A stretch of 64,000 nucleotides of DNA, taken from positions 3,287 through 67,286 of the forward strand of contig CAMOGC010000001.1 in NCBI GenBank assembly GCA_946613955.1. The letters run 5' to 3'. Position numbers and translations under genes: made by a program. Source of the DNA: an uncultured Clostridia bacterium. GTDB taxonomy: Bacteria > Bacillota_A > Clostridia > Christensenellales > Aristaeellaceae. Under the pieces are notes generated by a model. It did no database searches. It was not told the origin of the DNA and saw only the letters and a program-made list of their open reading frames with translations. How positions within the stretch are numbered: the stretch's first letter is position 1; the number at the start of each line of letters is the position of its first letter. This document shows positions 25,908-35,290 of the stretch, piece by piece.

Positions 25908-27079
25908 AACTGAACTGGAAAAAAATCTTCAGCTCCCTGCTGGTCGTGGCCAGCATTGTGGTTGTAATCTGGATCGCCTTCAGCAACAGCGATCTGGACA
26001 ACGCGTGGGACGCGCTGGCCAATCTGGATCCCATCTGGCTGGCCGCCCTGTTCGGATGCTGGTTTGCCTATGTTTTCTTTGATTCGATCAGCTATTGGTT
26101 TTATTTCCGGGGAGAAGGCTTTCGAATCTCCATCCTGCAAACCTTCAGCGCCAGCCTGACGGGCCTTTATTACAGCAATATCACGCCATCGAGCGCCGGT
26201 GGTCAGCCCATGCAGGTCAACGCGCTTCGGAAGGCCGGGATTCCCGTCGGCTATGGAACCATGGCGGCGACGATCCGCTTTATCTGCAACCAGTTTGCCT
26301 TCTCCTTTCTGAGCATGGCTTTCTGGCTTTCCAACCGGGAATTCGTACAGCGGCAGCTGGGCGATGTGGTCTGGCTCGCCCGGCTGGGTTGGGTGATCAA
26401 CTTCGCCGGGGTGCCCCTGGTGATCCTGGCCGCCTTTCAGCGGGATCTGATTCAGCGGGTGGCCAACGGCCTCATTGGCTGGCTTTCCCGGATTCATCTG
26501 ATCAAAAACCCGGAGGCCGCCCTGGCCACGACGACCAACGTGCTCAACACCTATCACAGCGCCCTGCGGGAACTGCTGCACAAGCCGGGGCAGATTCTGC
26601 TCCAGGTCTTCAATTCGTTTTTGTCCGCCATGGGACTGATCGGAACCACCTGGTTCGTGTATAAGGCTTTCCATCTTTCCGGAACGCCCTGGTATCAGAT
26701 TATCACGGTGGGCTTCCTGCTGTATGTCAGCGCCTGCTATACCCCCCTTCCGGGAGCCAGCGGAGCGCAGGAAGGCGGTTTCCTGGTTTTCTTCCGGGGG
26801 ATTTTCCCTCCGGATCTGATCGGACTGGCCCTGCTGGTCTGGCGCTTCTTTACCTACTACCTTTTCCTGATCGCCGGGATGATCAATCTGATCGTGGTCA
26901 AAATCGTCAACGCCATCCGGAGACGGAGGGAGCGGGAGGAACAAAACGCCGGCGCTCAGACGATGAAAGAGGCTTCGGCCGATCAAAGACCTCCGGATCA
27001 GGCGGCTGGAGGCCCGGACGGACGGAAGCCGCAGGAGGGAGCGAAGAGCGAACCCGGCGCTGTGAACCGAAAAATGTAA
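25904..27079 (+). CDS. Flippase-like membrane protein (LPG_synthase_TM / YbhN family)
   Basis: A 391-residue polytopic protein with about eight membrane helices, matching the flippase half of MprF and stand-alone YbhN proteins. Family marks are YYSNITPSSAGGQPMQ (about 85-100) and the later YTPLPGASGAQEGGF (about 281-295). There is no aminoacyl-transferase domain, so it is not a full MprF. The C-terminus (about 345-391) is a polar, disordered tail. Translationally coupled to the GT4 enzyme by a 4-bp overlap, which suggests the enzyme makes a lipid that this protein moves across the membrane. Confidence 0.88.
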   Translation: MKLNWKKIFSSLLVVASIVVVIWIAFSNSDLDNAWDALANLDPIWLAALFGCWFAYVFFDSISYWFYFRGEGFRISILQTFSASLTGLYYSNITPSSAGGQPMQVNALRKAGIPVGYGTMAATIRFICNQFAFSFLSMAFWLSNREFVQRQLGDVVWLARLGWVINFAGVPLVILAAFQRDLIQRVANGLIGWLSRIHLIKNPEAALATTTNVLNTYHSALRELLHKPGQILLQVFNSFLSAMGLIGTTWFVYKAFHLSGTPWYQIITVGFLLYVSACYTPLPGASGAQEGGFLVFFRGIFPPDLIGLALLVWRFFTYYLFLIAGMINLIVVKIVNAIRRRREREEQNAGAQTMKEASADQRPPDQAAGGPDGRKPQEGAKSEPGAVNRKM

Positions 27080-27184
27080 AATGAGCACGCTGCGGAATGC
27101 ACAATGATGCCCATCCGGAGAGAACCGGAATAAGGGAGGAGCGGCCGAAAAAACAGGGAGCGGCGGACAGGCAGGGAGGCTATT

Positions 27185-28738
27185 TCAGCCCTCCTGCTTT
27201 TTCCTGCGGGAAGGGAGCATTCTCGTCAGGACAGGCCTGTAAACGCTTTTTTCCAGATCCAGCCAGGCGGGCCAGACTTCCGGATATTCCCCGTCACGAA
27301 CCAGAAAACGATGGACAAGGAAACAGACAAGGTTGCCGATGAGCAGGGAAACACCAGCCCCCCGCAGATTATCAGCGGAATACCAGGCGATTATTCCCGG
27401 CAGGGGCGCGCCCCGGAAAAAGCCCATGGAGGCCTCGAGGATCGGGCGGGAGATTTTGTTCGGGAACAGAGCGAGGATCACCGGCGGCAGAGAGGAAAGG
27501 ATCAGCGCGAGCGCGGCCGGCGTCGTCAGGACGGTTTTTTGAGCATCATAAACGGCTTGCAGATCCGGATCCCGGTTTTTCAGCCAGAACAGGCAGAGGT
27601 AGAGCTTGGCCATATAGGCGAAGGTCAGCCCGCCGCAGAAAAGAAAGACCTTCTCAAACAGGGAAACCAGCCAGGAATCGGCCAGCACATCGTATTCCAG
27701 CAGCGCTTCATGGAGCAGCGATTTGGACAGATAGCCGTTGAGCGGAGGAACGCAGGCCAGGCCGAGAAAACCGATCAGAAAGCAGATGTGCAGAAGCGGC
27801 TTTTTCCGGCCGAACCCCCGAACCTTTGTCAGGGAGAGGGAATGGGCGCCCAGGGCGACGGCCCCGGCGCAGAGAAACAGGTTCAGCTTGAGAAAACTGT
27901 GGTTCATCATATGGAACATGGCTCCCCGGGCGGCCAGAGCGTTTTCTTCTCCCAGAAGCGTCGTCAGACCCACGCCGATGAGGATAAACCCGATCTGGGA
28001 CATGGAGGAGCAGGCCAGGGTGTGCTTCAGGTTGGCGGAAAAGACGCCCATCACCGCGCCCAGCAGCATGTTGATCCCTCCAAGTACCAGCATGGCGGCA
28101 CCCCAGGGAACGCTACGGAAAAAAACATGGCAGGAAAGAATGATGATCCCATAGAGCCCCGCTTTGGTCAGCATACCGGACAGGAGGGCTGAGGCCGGCG
28201 CTGGCGCCACGGGGTGCGCCTTCGGCAGCCAGATATGCAGGGGAAAGATGCCCGCCTTGGCGGAAAAACCGATGAAGATCAGAACGCCGGGACCCAGCAG
28301 GGGCCAGCGGGACGGAAGGGTGGCGGACCAGGCCCGAAGCCCGTCGATGTTCAGGGTCCCCGCCAGGGAGCAGAGCCATATCAGACCGACGAGGGCACAG
28401 CCGGCCCCGAAGCAGGCCACGGCCTTGTAGACGCCGGCGGCCTGGTGGGCTTCCTTTGTGTTCTCGAAGGCGACCCAGTTATCGCTGATGAAGGAAATCA
28501 TGACCAGGAACAGGAAGGCCGCGCTCAGGTTCTCGGAGGACAGCAGGAGCAGCAGGGCGGCCAGGATCCAAAGAGTGCTTTTCCAGTAGTGCCCCATCCG
28601 GGAGTGCCCCTGGAAATAGCGGAGGGAGAACAGGGCTGATACGCTCCACGTGAAGAGGGCAATGAGGACGTAAATCCCATGGAACCCCTCCAGGGAGAAA
28701 ACCAGGGGAGAGCCAAAGATGGAAAGGTCTATGCGCAT
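27185..28738 (-). CDS. Orphan NuoL/HyfB-like proton-antiporter membrane subunit
   Basis: A 517-residue membrane protein of the complex-I antiporter-like family (Proton_antipo_M), with about 14 helices. [23 protein letters not shown] holds the conserved lysine and histidine of the proton path, and LTKAGLYGI and HMMNHSFLK are further family marks. ATG 28738 has GAGAGGAG 8 bases upstream, preferred over an ATG seven codons earlier. No other Nuo, Mrp or hydrogenase subunit is nearby, which is unusual, because these subunits normally work inside a complex. Its partner must be encoded elsewhere or it acts alone. Confidence 0.87.
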   Translation of the reverse strand: MRIDLSIFGSPLVFSLEGFHGIYVLIALFTWSVSALFSLRYFQGHSRMGHYWKSTLWILAALLLLLSSENLSAAFLFLVMISFISDNWVAFENTKEAHQAAGVYKAVACFGAGCALVGLIWLCSLAGTLNIDGLRAWSATLPSRWPLLGPGVLIFIGFSAKAGIFPLHIWLPKAHPVAPAPASALLSGMLTKAGLYGIIILSCHVFFRSVPWGAAMLVLGGINMLLGAVMGVFSANLKHTLACSSMSQIGFILIGVGLTTLLGEENALAARGAMFHMMNHSFLKLNLFLCAGAVALGAHSLSLTKVRGFGRKKPLLHICFLIGFLGLACVPPLNGYLSKSLLHEALLEYDVLADSWLVSLFEKVFLFCGGLTFAYMAKLYLCLFWLKNRDPDLQAVYDAQKTVLTTPAALALILSSLPPVILALFPNKISRPILEASMGFFRGAPLPGIIAWYSADNLRGAGVSLLIGNLVCFLVHRFLVRDGEYPEVWPAWLDLEKSVYRPVLTRMLPSRRKKQEG

Positions 28739-28894
28739 GAGTGATCTCCTCTCGGACATTGATCCAAAGAACGCGCCGCTTACTCCCGGCTGTTCTCGCC
28801 AGGGGAGGGGCTCGCCTTTTCCTGACCGACGGGGCGGATATGCTTTCCTGGACGCTGGTTTTTTACAGGATCAGACCGTCGTCATTCCCCGCTC

Positions 28895-28923
28895 ATTATA
28901 CATGATCCGCCGGAAAGAAACAA
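28895..28923 (-). promoter_or_regulatory. Promoter of the NuoL-like gene
   Basis: On the minus strand TTGTTT (28918-28923), 17 bp, perfect TATAAT (28895-28900). The leader would be about 150 nt. Confidence 0.7.
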
Positions 28924-28931
28924 GGAAGGCC

Positions 28932-28960
28932 TTGCTTTTATCCGTGGCGGATGGTATACT
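28932..28960 (+). promoter_or_regulatory. Promoter of the rubrerythrin gene
   Basis: TTGCTT (28932-28937), 17 bp, TATACT (28955-28960). It stands back-to-back with the NuoL-like promoter, 8 bp away. Confidence 0.7.
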
Positions 28961-29021
28961 TTCTCCGCGAAATGGATTCAATCCCGGGAACGGGCATCGA
29001 GAAAAACGGAGGTGTATCAAA

Positions 29022-29564
29022 ATGAAATGGGTTTGCTCTGTCTGCGGTTACGTTTATGAAGGCTCCGAGCCGCCGGAAAAGTGTCCGGTCTGCAAGGCTC
29101 CTGCCAGCAAGTTCCTGAAGCAGGATGCGGAAATGACCTGGGCGGCGGAGCATGTGCTCGGCGTGGCCCAGGGTGCGCCTGAGGATATCATCGCCGATCT
29201 GCGGTCCAATTTCCAGGGCGAATGCAGCGAAGTGGGCATGTATCTGGCCATGGGCCGGGTCGCGGCCCGCGAAGGCTATCCGGAAATCGCCGAGTATTGG
29301 AAGACCGCTGCTTTTGAAGAAGCGGAGCACGCTGCCAAGTTTGCTGAGCTTCTGGGCGAGGTGCTGACCGACAGCACCGAAAAGAACCTGAAGATGCGCG
29401 TTGAAGCCGAAAACGGCGCCACCGCCGGCAAGACCGACCTGGCCAAGCGCGCCAAGGCCCTGAACCTGGACGCCATCCACGACACCGTGCATGAGATGGC
29501 CCGCGACGAAGCCCGGCACGGCAAGGCGTTTGCTGGGCTGCTGAAGCGGTATTTCGGGAAGTGA
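29022..29564 (+). CDS. Reverse-type rubrerythrin
   Basis: A 180-residue oxidative-stress protein that reduces peroxide at a di-iron site. The rubredoxin-like FeS4 site is at the N-terminus (Cys5, Cys8, Cys21, Cys24), before the ferritin-like four-helix domain (about 35-180). This domain order is that of clostridial reverse rubrerythrins. Di-iron ligands are in [25 protein letters not shown] and [15 protein letters not shown] 29022 follows CGGAGG with good spacing. Codon choice is more uniform than in neighbours (few rare codons), as expected of a highly expressed gene. Own promoter and terminator: a single-gene unit. Confidence 0.95.
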   Translation: MKWVCSVCGYVYEGSEPPEKCPVCKAPASKFLKQDAEMTWAAEHVLGVAQGAPEDIIADLRSNFQGECSEVGMYLAMGRVAAREGYPEIAEYWKTAAFEEAEHAAKFAELLGEVLTDSTEKNLKMRVEAENGATAGKTDLAKRAKALNLDAIHDTVHEMARDEARHGKAFAGLLKRYFGK

Positions 29565-29602
29565 AATCCCCGCTGCGCAGGGCTTTCTGGGGAGTGACCT
29601 GG

Positions 29603-29645
29603 AAAGCGAAAGGGAACCGCTGGAAAGCGGTTCCCTTTCGCTTTT
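29603..29645 (+). terminator. Strong terminator after rubrerythrin
   Basis: A perfect 16-bp stem (29606-29621 with 29626-29641) around a GGAA loop, followed by TTTT. It lies only 5 bp from the stop codon of the convergent gene, and the stem may serve that gene too. Confidence 0.93.
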
Positions 29646-29649
29646 GGGG

Positions 29650-30729
29650 CTATCGGGCAATATAGACGGAGGCGCTGGCCCCCAGGGGAAGCGTTGGATC
29701 CTCCATGCGGATATGCACCTGATAATAGGCGGCGTTCTGTCGGGTGACGCCCAGGCCGCTGATGGAGGTCACGACCCCGGTCAGCACCCGGTCTTCATCC
29801 ATATCCAGGGTGACGGGGATGCTGTCGCCCACCTTCAGGCGGTCGATATCCATCTCATCCACCTCTGCGACGACTTCCCGGGAACCGTCCAGATAGATCC
29901 TGGCCAGCAGCGCGCCCTTCCAGACCTGCTGTCCGGGCTGGACGCCCACCAGGGCGATCACGCCGTCCTTCGGGGAAGAAACAGCGGAGGAGGCGCCTCT
30001 GTCGGCGTCCGGGCCCATCAGAGAGAAGATCGGATCCCCCTTGCGAACAGCGGCGCCTTCGGAAACGAAAACCTTTTCCACCCGGCCGCCGCCCGTCAGA
30101 AGCACGGGATCCCGGGCCACAACGGCTCCGGACCCCACCTTGTTTCTCCCGGCGGTTGTGCCGCGGTAAAGCTGAACCGCGTCGCGGGTTTCAAAATCGC
30201 CTTCCGTGACTTCCATAACGTAGGTTTCACCGGAGACGGCGAGAACCGTACCGCTGCCCTTGTGGCTGCCGACGGTGGTTTTGATGAGCAGGGTTTCTCC
30301 GACATGGAGTTCGCGGTTTTCGGTATTGTTATAGGCGCCGGCGGTGGAAGCCTGGATCCGGTAGCGGAGAGTGCCGTCCATGGCGCCGAGACAGCCGTAA
30401 CGGGCGAGCGTGTCGGCGGCGGCATCCCCCGGGGCGGCGAACAGGGCCGTGATCACCCCGTCTTCGGGCGCGGATACCTCCGTCGTCAGCATGGTCATGA
30501 TCGTGTCCCCGGCGGAAACCCGATCGCCGGCGGAGAGGTCAAAGGGACTCAGCGTTCCGGAATACGGAGCGGTCACGTCCACATAGTCCGCATAGGATAC
30601 GGAGCCGTTGGCCACGGTATAGCCGCTCAGATCCGTCTCCGTTACAGCCTCCATGGGTTCTTCCTCCCCCAGGGCGGGCAGAGCGGCCAGGAGCAGGAGC
30701 GCGGTCAGAAGGGCAGTCCATCTTTTCAT
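29650..30729 (-). CDS. Secreted membrane-fusion (HlyD/MFP-like) adaptor of an FtsX-type ABC system
   Basis: A 359-residue exported protein with a signal peptide (about 1-21). It contains barrel-sandwich segments typical of MFP adaptors: VDVTAPYSGTLSPFDLSAGDRVSAGD near 48-73, SAPEDGVITALF, then a second SSPKDGVIALVGVQPGQQV and VAEVDEMDIDRLKVGDSIPVTLDM. There is no membrane anchor beyond the signal peptide. It is paralogous to 49846-50934, sharing length and the same order of segments. It follows the FtsX permease gene by 39 bp and ends at the rubrerythrin terminator. It probably bridges the permease to the cell wall or modulates it; substrate unknown. Confidence 0.82.
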   Translation of the reverse strand: MKRWTALLTALLLLAALPALGEEEPMEAVTETDLSGYTVANGSVSYADYVDVTAPYSGTLSPFDLSAGDRVSAGDTIMTMLTTEVSAPEDGVITALFAAPGDAAADTLARYGCLGAMDGTLRYRIQASTAGAYNNTENRELHVGETLLIKTTVGSHKGSGTVLAVSGETYVMEVTEGDFETRDAVQLYRGTTAGRNKVGSGAVVARDPVLLTGGGRVEKVFVSEGAAVRKGDPIFSLMGPDADRGASSAVSSPKDGVIALVGVQPGQQVWKGALLARIYLDGSREVVAEVDEMDIDRLKVGDSIPVTLDMDEDRVLTGVVTSISGLGVTRQNAAYYQVHIRMEDPTLPLGASASVYIAR

Positions 30730-30768
30730 CTTTTTTCCTTTCTCCGGGAGCCGGAGGCCCCGGTTTGC

Positions 30769-33099
30769 TTATTCAACGCTTTTCAGCGCTTCCACCATGT
30801 CGATTTTCCGAACCTTCAGGGTCAGGAACCATTCGATCAGCGCGGCGAAGGCAAAGGTGACCGCGCTGGAGAGCAGGACGGTGCGGGGATGAATATGCAT
30901 GACGAAAACCATGGATTCAAACTCGCACATCTTCAGAATCACGCGGACCAGCCCGATGCCCGGCAGGATGCCCGCGGCGACGCCGAAAACAGCGGTCAGG
31001 TTGTTTTCCCGCATCATCAGCCCCCGGATCTCCCGCTGATGATAGCCCAGCACCTTGAGCGTCGCGTATTCCCGGGTGCGCTCCGTAAAATTCATGAGCC
31101 CCATGTTATAGCAGATGACAAAGGCCAGCCCCAACGCCACGAAGCTCAGAATGCTGAAAGCCGCGGATGCGGAATCCAGGATCCGCAGCGCCTGGGGATA
31201 CTGCTTTTCCGGATATTTGAGACCGCTGACTTCGTCCATGTCCTCCAGCCGGCTGAGACAGAAGGGCGTGGGGTCCTGAATCAGCAGACCGGTCAGGAAG
31301 AAAGCGCCTTTATGCAGCCGCTCCCAGGCTTTTTTTCCCATGTAAGCCCCCTGTCCGATATTGCTCTGGGCCAGGGCGGCCACCCGAAGAACGACCGTTT
31401 CATCATCGCCCGGCAGGCGCAGGGTGACCCAGTCCCCGGTCGAGCAGCTCAGCAGATCCGCCATCTTCTCCGTCAGCACGATGCCATCTTCCGGAAGCGC
31501 CAGCACAGAGGCTCCGCTTCCCAGGCGAAGCAGCGTCGTATCCTCCGGCAGCACCGTCAGCAACAGGGTTCGCTTCCGCTTTTCCGTGGTCAGGGTTACG
31601 CTCATTTCCATGACCCCGTCCACCCGGGCGGCGTCCAGACGGGCGCGGTAGCTTTCCAGGGTACCGGCGCGCTCCGGAATCATGTCCGCCCTCACGTCAT
31701 AGGAGAGGGTTTCGAAAAAATGCTGACGCACAAAGTAGGGAATGGAATCCTGGAGACCAAAGGAGCAGATGATCAGCATATTGCAAAACAGCAGACCGAC
31801 CATGGACATCAGGGTCCGCCCCTTGTTGCGGAAGAGGTTGCGGATGATCATCTTCGTATTGAAGGACAGGCGGCCCCAGAGCCATCCGATCCGATCCAAA
31901 GGCACCCGGCTGCCGGAGCGGGGAGGCTTCGGCCGGAGCAGATCCGCCGTGGACTCCTGGGCGGAGCGGCGGATATGGCGCACGCAGATCAGAACGCACA
32001 TCAGCACTTCCGCCACGGCAAGCCCCCAGGAAAGGGGAGAGATGGGCGCCATCCGCACCCGGGGTACCCGCATATTGACCGCCAGCATTCGCCAGAGGAT
32101 GGGCGGGAGGGTGAACTGGGCCGTGAAAAGCCCCAGAAAGGAACCCAGGGCGGAGGGCCAAAGGGCGTAGTTTACATAATGGCGATAGATCCGGCCGTCC
32201 GGATAGCCCAGAGCCTTCATCGTGCCCATCTGGATCCGCTGGGTGTCCATCATGCGGGCCAGGGTTGTGACCACCACCAGCGCGGCGACAAAGTAGGCCA
32301 GGACGGGGAAGAGATAGCTCATGTTCCGGAACAGGCTGACATAATTGCGGGCCTGCAGGGTGGAAGAGTGGGTTTTTTCCCGGACGATGATGGTCGCGGA
32401 GGGAAGGACGCTTTCGATCGCGGCCTCCGCTTCGTCTGGATCCGAGCCGGGCCGGAGACGGAGGATCAGCTCATTGTACGGCATCTCCTCCAGCGCTTTG
32501 TCCTGCAGGAGGATAAAGCCGAAGGTGGAGGGATCCGGGGACATATCCTTGACGGTAATCAGATATTCCGGGGATAGCACCGTCCCCCGGACGATCAGGG
32601 AGCGGCGACGGCCGGCGATTTCCAGCTCCAGCCGGCTGCCGGGAACGAGCCCCTGGGCCTGGGCGAACTGCTCTTCCACCAGGCAGCCCCGGGGATCCTC
32701 GCCAGAGAGTTTTTTCCCGGAACGCACCAGGGGAACATTCAGCCGGGGTTCTCCCCGGAAGGCATGGAGGGCGACGCTGACCTTCCCCGGGAGATCCGGT
32801 GCGTCCGCCTCCAGGGTGATGCGCTCCTGCACCAGATCAATCTCCGGGAGGGCGCGGATGCGGGCAATGTCCTGCCGGGAAAAGGACGTGCTCCGCACCC
32901 AGAAATCCGCCAGGCGGCCTTCCTCAATCCAGGAATCGAAGGTCAGCTGCTCCATTCGCCAGTTGGCGTCCAATCCGGCAAAAACCCACGTTCCCAGAAA
33001 GCAGAGGAGCAGCATGGCCAGAAACTGGGTTCCGTTCTGGCGGAAATCCCGGAGGAGCTTTCTGGTGAGCGCGGAGACACGCCGGTTTTCCCTTACCAT
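30769..33099 (-). CDS. Large FtsX-type ABC transporter permease
   Basis: A 776-residue membrane protein with an N-terminal helix, a long extracytoplasmic domain, and two FtsX cores (around 250-385 and 660-776), giving about ten helices in all. The segment TRMMDTQRIQMGTMKALGYPDGRIYRHY, and its repeat near the C-terminus (ERTREYATLKVLGYHQREI), are the FtsX coupling regions. The gene overlaps the ATPase gene by 7 bp (ATGGTAA). Such permeases work with LolD/MacB-type ATPases in efflux, antimicrobial-peptide resistance or mechanotransmission, not in bulk uptake. Confidence 0.9.
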   Translation of the reverse strand: MVRENRRVSALTRKLLRDFRQNGTQFLAMLLLCFLGTWVFAGLDANWRMEQLTFDSWIEEGRLADFWVRSTSFSRQDIARIRALPEIDLVQERITLEADAPDLPGKVSVALHAFRGEPRLNVPLVRSGKKLSGEDPRGCLVEEQFAQAQGLVPGSRLELEIAGRRRSLIVRGTVLSPEYLITVKDMSPDPSTFGFILLQDKALEEMPYNELILRLRPGSDPDEAEAAIESVLPSATIIVREKTHSSTLQARNYVSLFRNMSYLFPVLAYFVAALVVVTTLARMMDTQRIQMGTMKALGYPDGRIYRHYVNYALWPSALGSFLGLFTAQFTLPPILWRMLAVNMRVPRVRMAPISPLSWGLAVAEVLMCVLICVRHIRRSAQESTADLLRPKPPRSGSRVPLDRIGWLWGRLSFNTKMIIRNLFRNKGRTLMSMVGLLFCNMLIICSFGLQDSIPYFVRQHFFETLSYDVRADMIPERAGTLESYRARLDAARVDGVMEMSVTLTTEKRKRTLLLTVLPEDTTLLRLGSGASVLALPEDGIVLTEKMADLLSCSTGDWVTLRLPGDDETVVLRVAALAQSNIGQGAYMGKKAWERLHKGAFFLTGLLIQDPTPFCLSRLEDMDEVSGLKYPEKQYPQALRILDSASAAFSILSFVALGLAFVICYNMGLMNFTERTREYATLKVLGYHQREIRGLMMRENNLTAVFGVAAGILPGIGLVRVILKMCEFESMVFVMHIHPRTVLLSSAVTFAFAALIEWFLTLKVRKIDMVEALKSVE

Positions 33100-33794
33100 G
33101 TGATGCTCTCCGCGTCGGCGGGCGAGTCATTCATTTCCACCTGCCAGACGCTTCCGTTACGCATACGGATGACCCGGTTCCCCAGCTGGGCGATAGAGGC
33201 ATTATGGGTAATGATGACCACGGTGGTATGAAAAGTGCGGCTGACATGGGTCAGAAGGGAGAGCACCTGCTCACCGGTCCGGGAGTCCAGGGCTCCGGTC
33301 GGCTCGTCGCACAGCAGGAGCGCCGGATTTTTGCAAAGGGCGCGGGCGATCGAGACCCGCTGCTGCTCCCCGCCGGAGAGCTGGGCGGGGAAATTGTTCA
33401 GCCGATCCGCCAGACCGACCTGCTCCAGCACATCCCGGGGCCGCAGGGCTTTCGGGCAGACCTGCTGGGCGAGCTCCACGTTTTCGAGCGCCGTCAGGTT
33501 GGGCATCAGATTATAAAACTGGAAGACAAACCCCACATCCAGCCGCCGGTACTCCGTCAGCTGGGAGGGGACCATACCGGTAATTTCCTTTCCACCCACG
33601 GAAATACGGCCGGAGGTCGCACTGTCCATGCCGCCCAGCAAATTCAGCACCGTCGTTTTTCCGGCGCCGCTGGGCCCCAGCACCACGCAGAGCTCCCCCT
33701 GCTCTATGCCGAAGGAAACATGATCCGCGGCGTGAACCACATTGTCCCCGCTTCCGTAATCCTTGCAGACGTTTTCAAACTCGATGTAGCTCAT
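33093..33794 (-). CDS. ABC ATPase of LolD/MacB type
   Basis: A 233-residue ATPase with Walker [10 protein letters not shown] (about 37-45), signature LSGGEQQR, Walker [14 protein letters not shown] and the switch histidine in IIThH-type IITHNAS. It is the energy module for the FtsX permease it overlaps by 7 bp. ATG 33794 is chosen because it begins the family N-terminus [13 protein letters not shown]; six codons upstream adds nothing. The ribosome site AAAGGCGG is imperfect. Transcribed divergently from a GntR-family regulator across 231 bp. Confidence 0.93.
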   Translation of the reverse strand: MSYIEFENVCKDYGSGDNVVHAADHVSFGIEQGELCVVLGPSGAGKTTVLNLLGGMDSATSGRISVGGKEITGMVPSQLTEYRRLDVGFVFQFYNLMPNLTALENVELAQQVCPKALRPRDVLEQVGLADRLNNFPAQLSGGEQQRVSIARALCKNPALLLCDEPTGALDSRTGEQVLSLLTHVSRTFHTTVVIITHNASIAQLGNRVIRMRNGSVWQVEMNDSPADAESITW

Positions 33795-33835
33795 TCGGCC
33801 GCCTTTCGTCAAAAAGTCGAAAAGATGATAACCTC

Positions 33836-33865
33836 ATTATATACAAAGGGCTCCGAACCGGTCAA
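33836..33865 (-). promoter_or_regulatory. Promoter of the ATPase-FtsX-adaptor operon
   Basis: On the minus strand TTGACC (33860-33865), 18 bp, perfect TATAAT (33836-33841). Confidence 0.7.
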
Positions 33866-33969
33866 GACCCGTCCCGAGGATGAGAAAAAGGGGTCGCTTT
33901 CGAAATGTACAATCCGAGAATGTTTTGCGTCCATACTTGACAGGATAGTATTTTGGGTGTACTTTGTAT
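33841..33969. repeat. Inverted octamer pair overlapping both divergent promoters
   Basis: ATACAAAG at 33841-33848 and its exact reverse complement CTTTGTAT at 33962-33969 overlap or abut the -10 elements of the two divergent promoters. They are candidate half-operators for the GntR-family protein, though an 8-bp match over 130 bp could be chance. Confidence 0.3.
33937..33965 (+). promoter_or_regulatory. Promoter of the GntR-family gene
   Basis: Perfect TTGACA (33937-33942), 17 bp, TACTTT (33960-33965). Confidence 0.6.
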
Positions 33970-34025
33970 CCGAAATGCAGAAAGAATTCAGCCGCGAGGC
34001 TGTTTTCTGAGGAGGCGTGTGGGCA

Positions 34026-34712
34026 ATGTCCTTAACTTTTCAGCCGATGATGGAAAGCCGTCCGATCCGGGAAATCGCCTACGAAGTGCTGAAAAAGGCG
34101 ATCATTACCGGAGAAATTCCGGCGGGAGAGAGGATCGTGGAAACGGATTATGCGGATCGGCTGCATATTTCCAGAACGCCTCTGCGGGAAGCGCTCCGGA
34201 AGCTGGAACGGGACGGTCTGGTAGAATACGTTATGCGCCGCGGCGTCGTGGTTCGGGCCTTTACCATCGAGGATGTCCGCGAGATTTATACCATCCGGAA
34301 CGCTCTGGAAATGCTGACGCTGCCTTCCATTATTGAAAACGCCACGCCGGAGGACATCGAGGATCTTCGGAAAAAGCTGGCGGAGATGGACCGGCTCCAG
34401 GCGGTGGACGATGTGGAGGGGCTGAGCCCGCTGGCCAGGGAATTCCATTCCCGGCTTACCTCCATCAGCGGCCAGAAACGCATTCTTCGGGTGATCGAAG
34501 GGCAGGATGAATACATCCGCCGTTTTTCCGCGATGGCCATCCGGCAGGAAAACCGCCGGCCCGCGGCGCATGAGGAGCATCATCTGCTGGTCGACTATGT
34601 GGAGCAGAAAAACCTGGAAAAGCTGACGGAGCTGATGAAACACCATATCGAGCGCAGCATGGAAAACTGCCTGGAAGCCCTGTCCGCGCAAAAACAGAAT
34701 CAGACCACGTGA
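34026..34712 (+). CDS. GntR-family (FadR subfamily) transcriptional regulator
   Basis: A 228-residue repressor-type protein. The N-terminal winged helix-turn-helix (about 10-75; IREIAYEVLKKAIITGEIPAGERI then HISRTPLREALRKLERDGLV) is the GntR signature, and the C-terminal all-helical FCD domain (about 80-220) binds an effector, with metal-type residues in REFHSRL and HEEHHLLVDYV. ATG 34026 is taken as the start, 10 bases after GAGGAGG; GTG 34017 is too close to that site. FadR-type FCD proteins usually answer to organic acids, yet the only divergent neighbour is an ABC-FtsX system, so the regulated genes are uncertain. Confidence 0.9.
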   Translation: MSLTFQPMMESRPIREIAYEVLKKAIITGEIPAGERIVETDYADRLHISRTPLREALRKLERDGLVEYVMRRGVVVRAFTIEDVREIYTIRNALEMLTLPSIIENATPEDIEDLRKKLAEMDRLQAVDDVEGLSPLAREFHSRLTSISGQKRILRVIEGQDEYIRRFSAMAIRQENRRPAAHEEHHLLVDYVEQKNLEKLTELMKHHIERSMENCLEALSAQKQNQTT

Positions 34713-34773
34713 AATCAGGAGGATTTGACCTTCCCTTTCGCTTCTGGTTCTTGTCCTGAACGAAAAAATCATC

Positions 34774-34802
34774 TTGCTTTTTCCGGAACGGTATGGTAAA
34801 CT
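34774..34802 (+). promoter_or_regulatory. Promoter of secG
   Basis: TTGCTT (34774-34779), 17 bp, TAAACT (34797-34802). Confidence 0.55.
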
Positions 34803-34835
34803 GGTTTCCGCTCATTGATGAGGAGGTTATGCTTT

Positions 34836-35069
34836 ATGGCTACGGTTCTTTCCATCCTGCTGATTATCGACGCGCTTTTCATGATTGTGACCGTGCTGAT
34901 GCAAAGCTCTGACGACGACGGGATCGGCGCTCTGTCCGGCCGCTCCGGTTCTGAGAGCTATTTCAGCAAATCCAAGGCCAAAACCATGGAAGCCCGCCTG
35001 GCGCTGGGAACGAAGATTGCCGCCGGCGCGTTTGTCGTGTTGAGCCTGCTGATGCTGATCGTGCGCTGA
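34836..35069 (+). CDS. secG: Preprotein translocase subunit SecG
   Basis: A 77-residue membrane protein with two helices (about 3-22 and 54-74) around the family motif VLMQSSDDDGIGALSG and the FSKSKAKTMEARL loop. It assists the SecYE channel. ATG 34836 has GAGGAGG 9 bases upstream. In Firmicutes secG is often followed by rnr and smpB; here it stands alone between its own promoter and terminator. Confidence 0.95.
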   Translation: MATVLSILLIIDALFMIVTVLMQSSDDDGIGALSGRSGSESYFSKSKAKTMEARLALGTKIAAGAFVVLSLLMLIVR

Positions 35070-35091
35070 GGCGCGGTCGGGCTGTCGGCAT

Positions 35092-35119
35092 AAAACGCTC
35101 CTGCAGGGGGCGTTTTTTT
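35092..35119 (+). terminator. Terminator after secG
   Basis: ACGCTCC (35095-35101) pairs with GGGGCGT (35107-35113) with one wobble, followed by a run of seven T. Confidence 0.8.
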
Positions 35120-35130
35120 GCGTCTGTTTC

Positions 35131-35159
35131 TTGTGGCGCGGACATATTTCCTGTATAAT
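35131..35159 (+). promoter_or_regulatory. Promoter of the murB-rapZ-whiA operon
   Basis: TTGTGG (35131-35136), 17 bp, perfect TATAAT (35154-35159). The leader to the chosen murB start is about 125 nt. Confidence 0.7.
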
Positions 35160-35290
35160 AAACGTCAGGAAAACGAATGGCCGGGAACACTTCCGTCCGC
35201 GAAGGCGGGGAAGGGAGCAAACAAGGCCATGGGTGTCCGATCGCGGGGGCGAAAGGCCGGCCCCTGGAAAGGAAAGGAGGAAGGCGGGTT

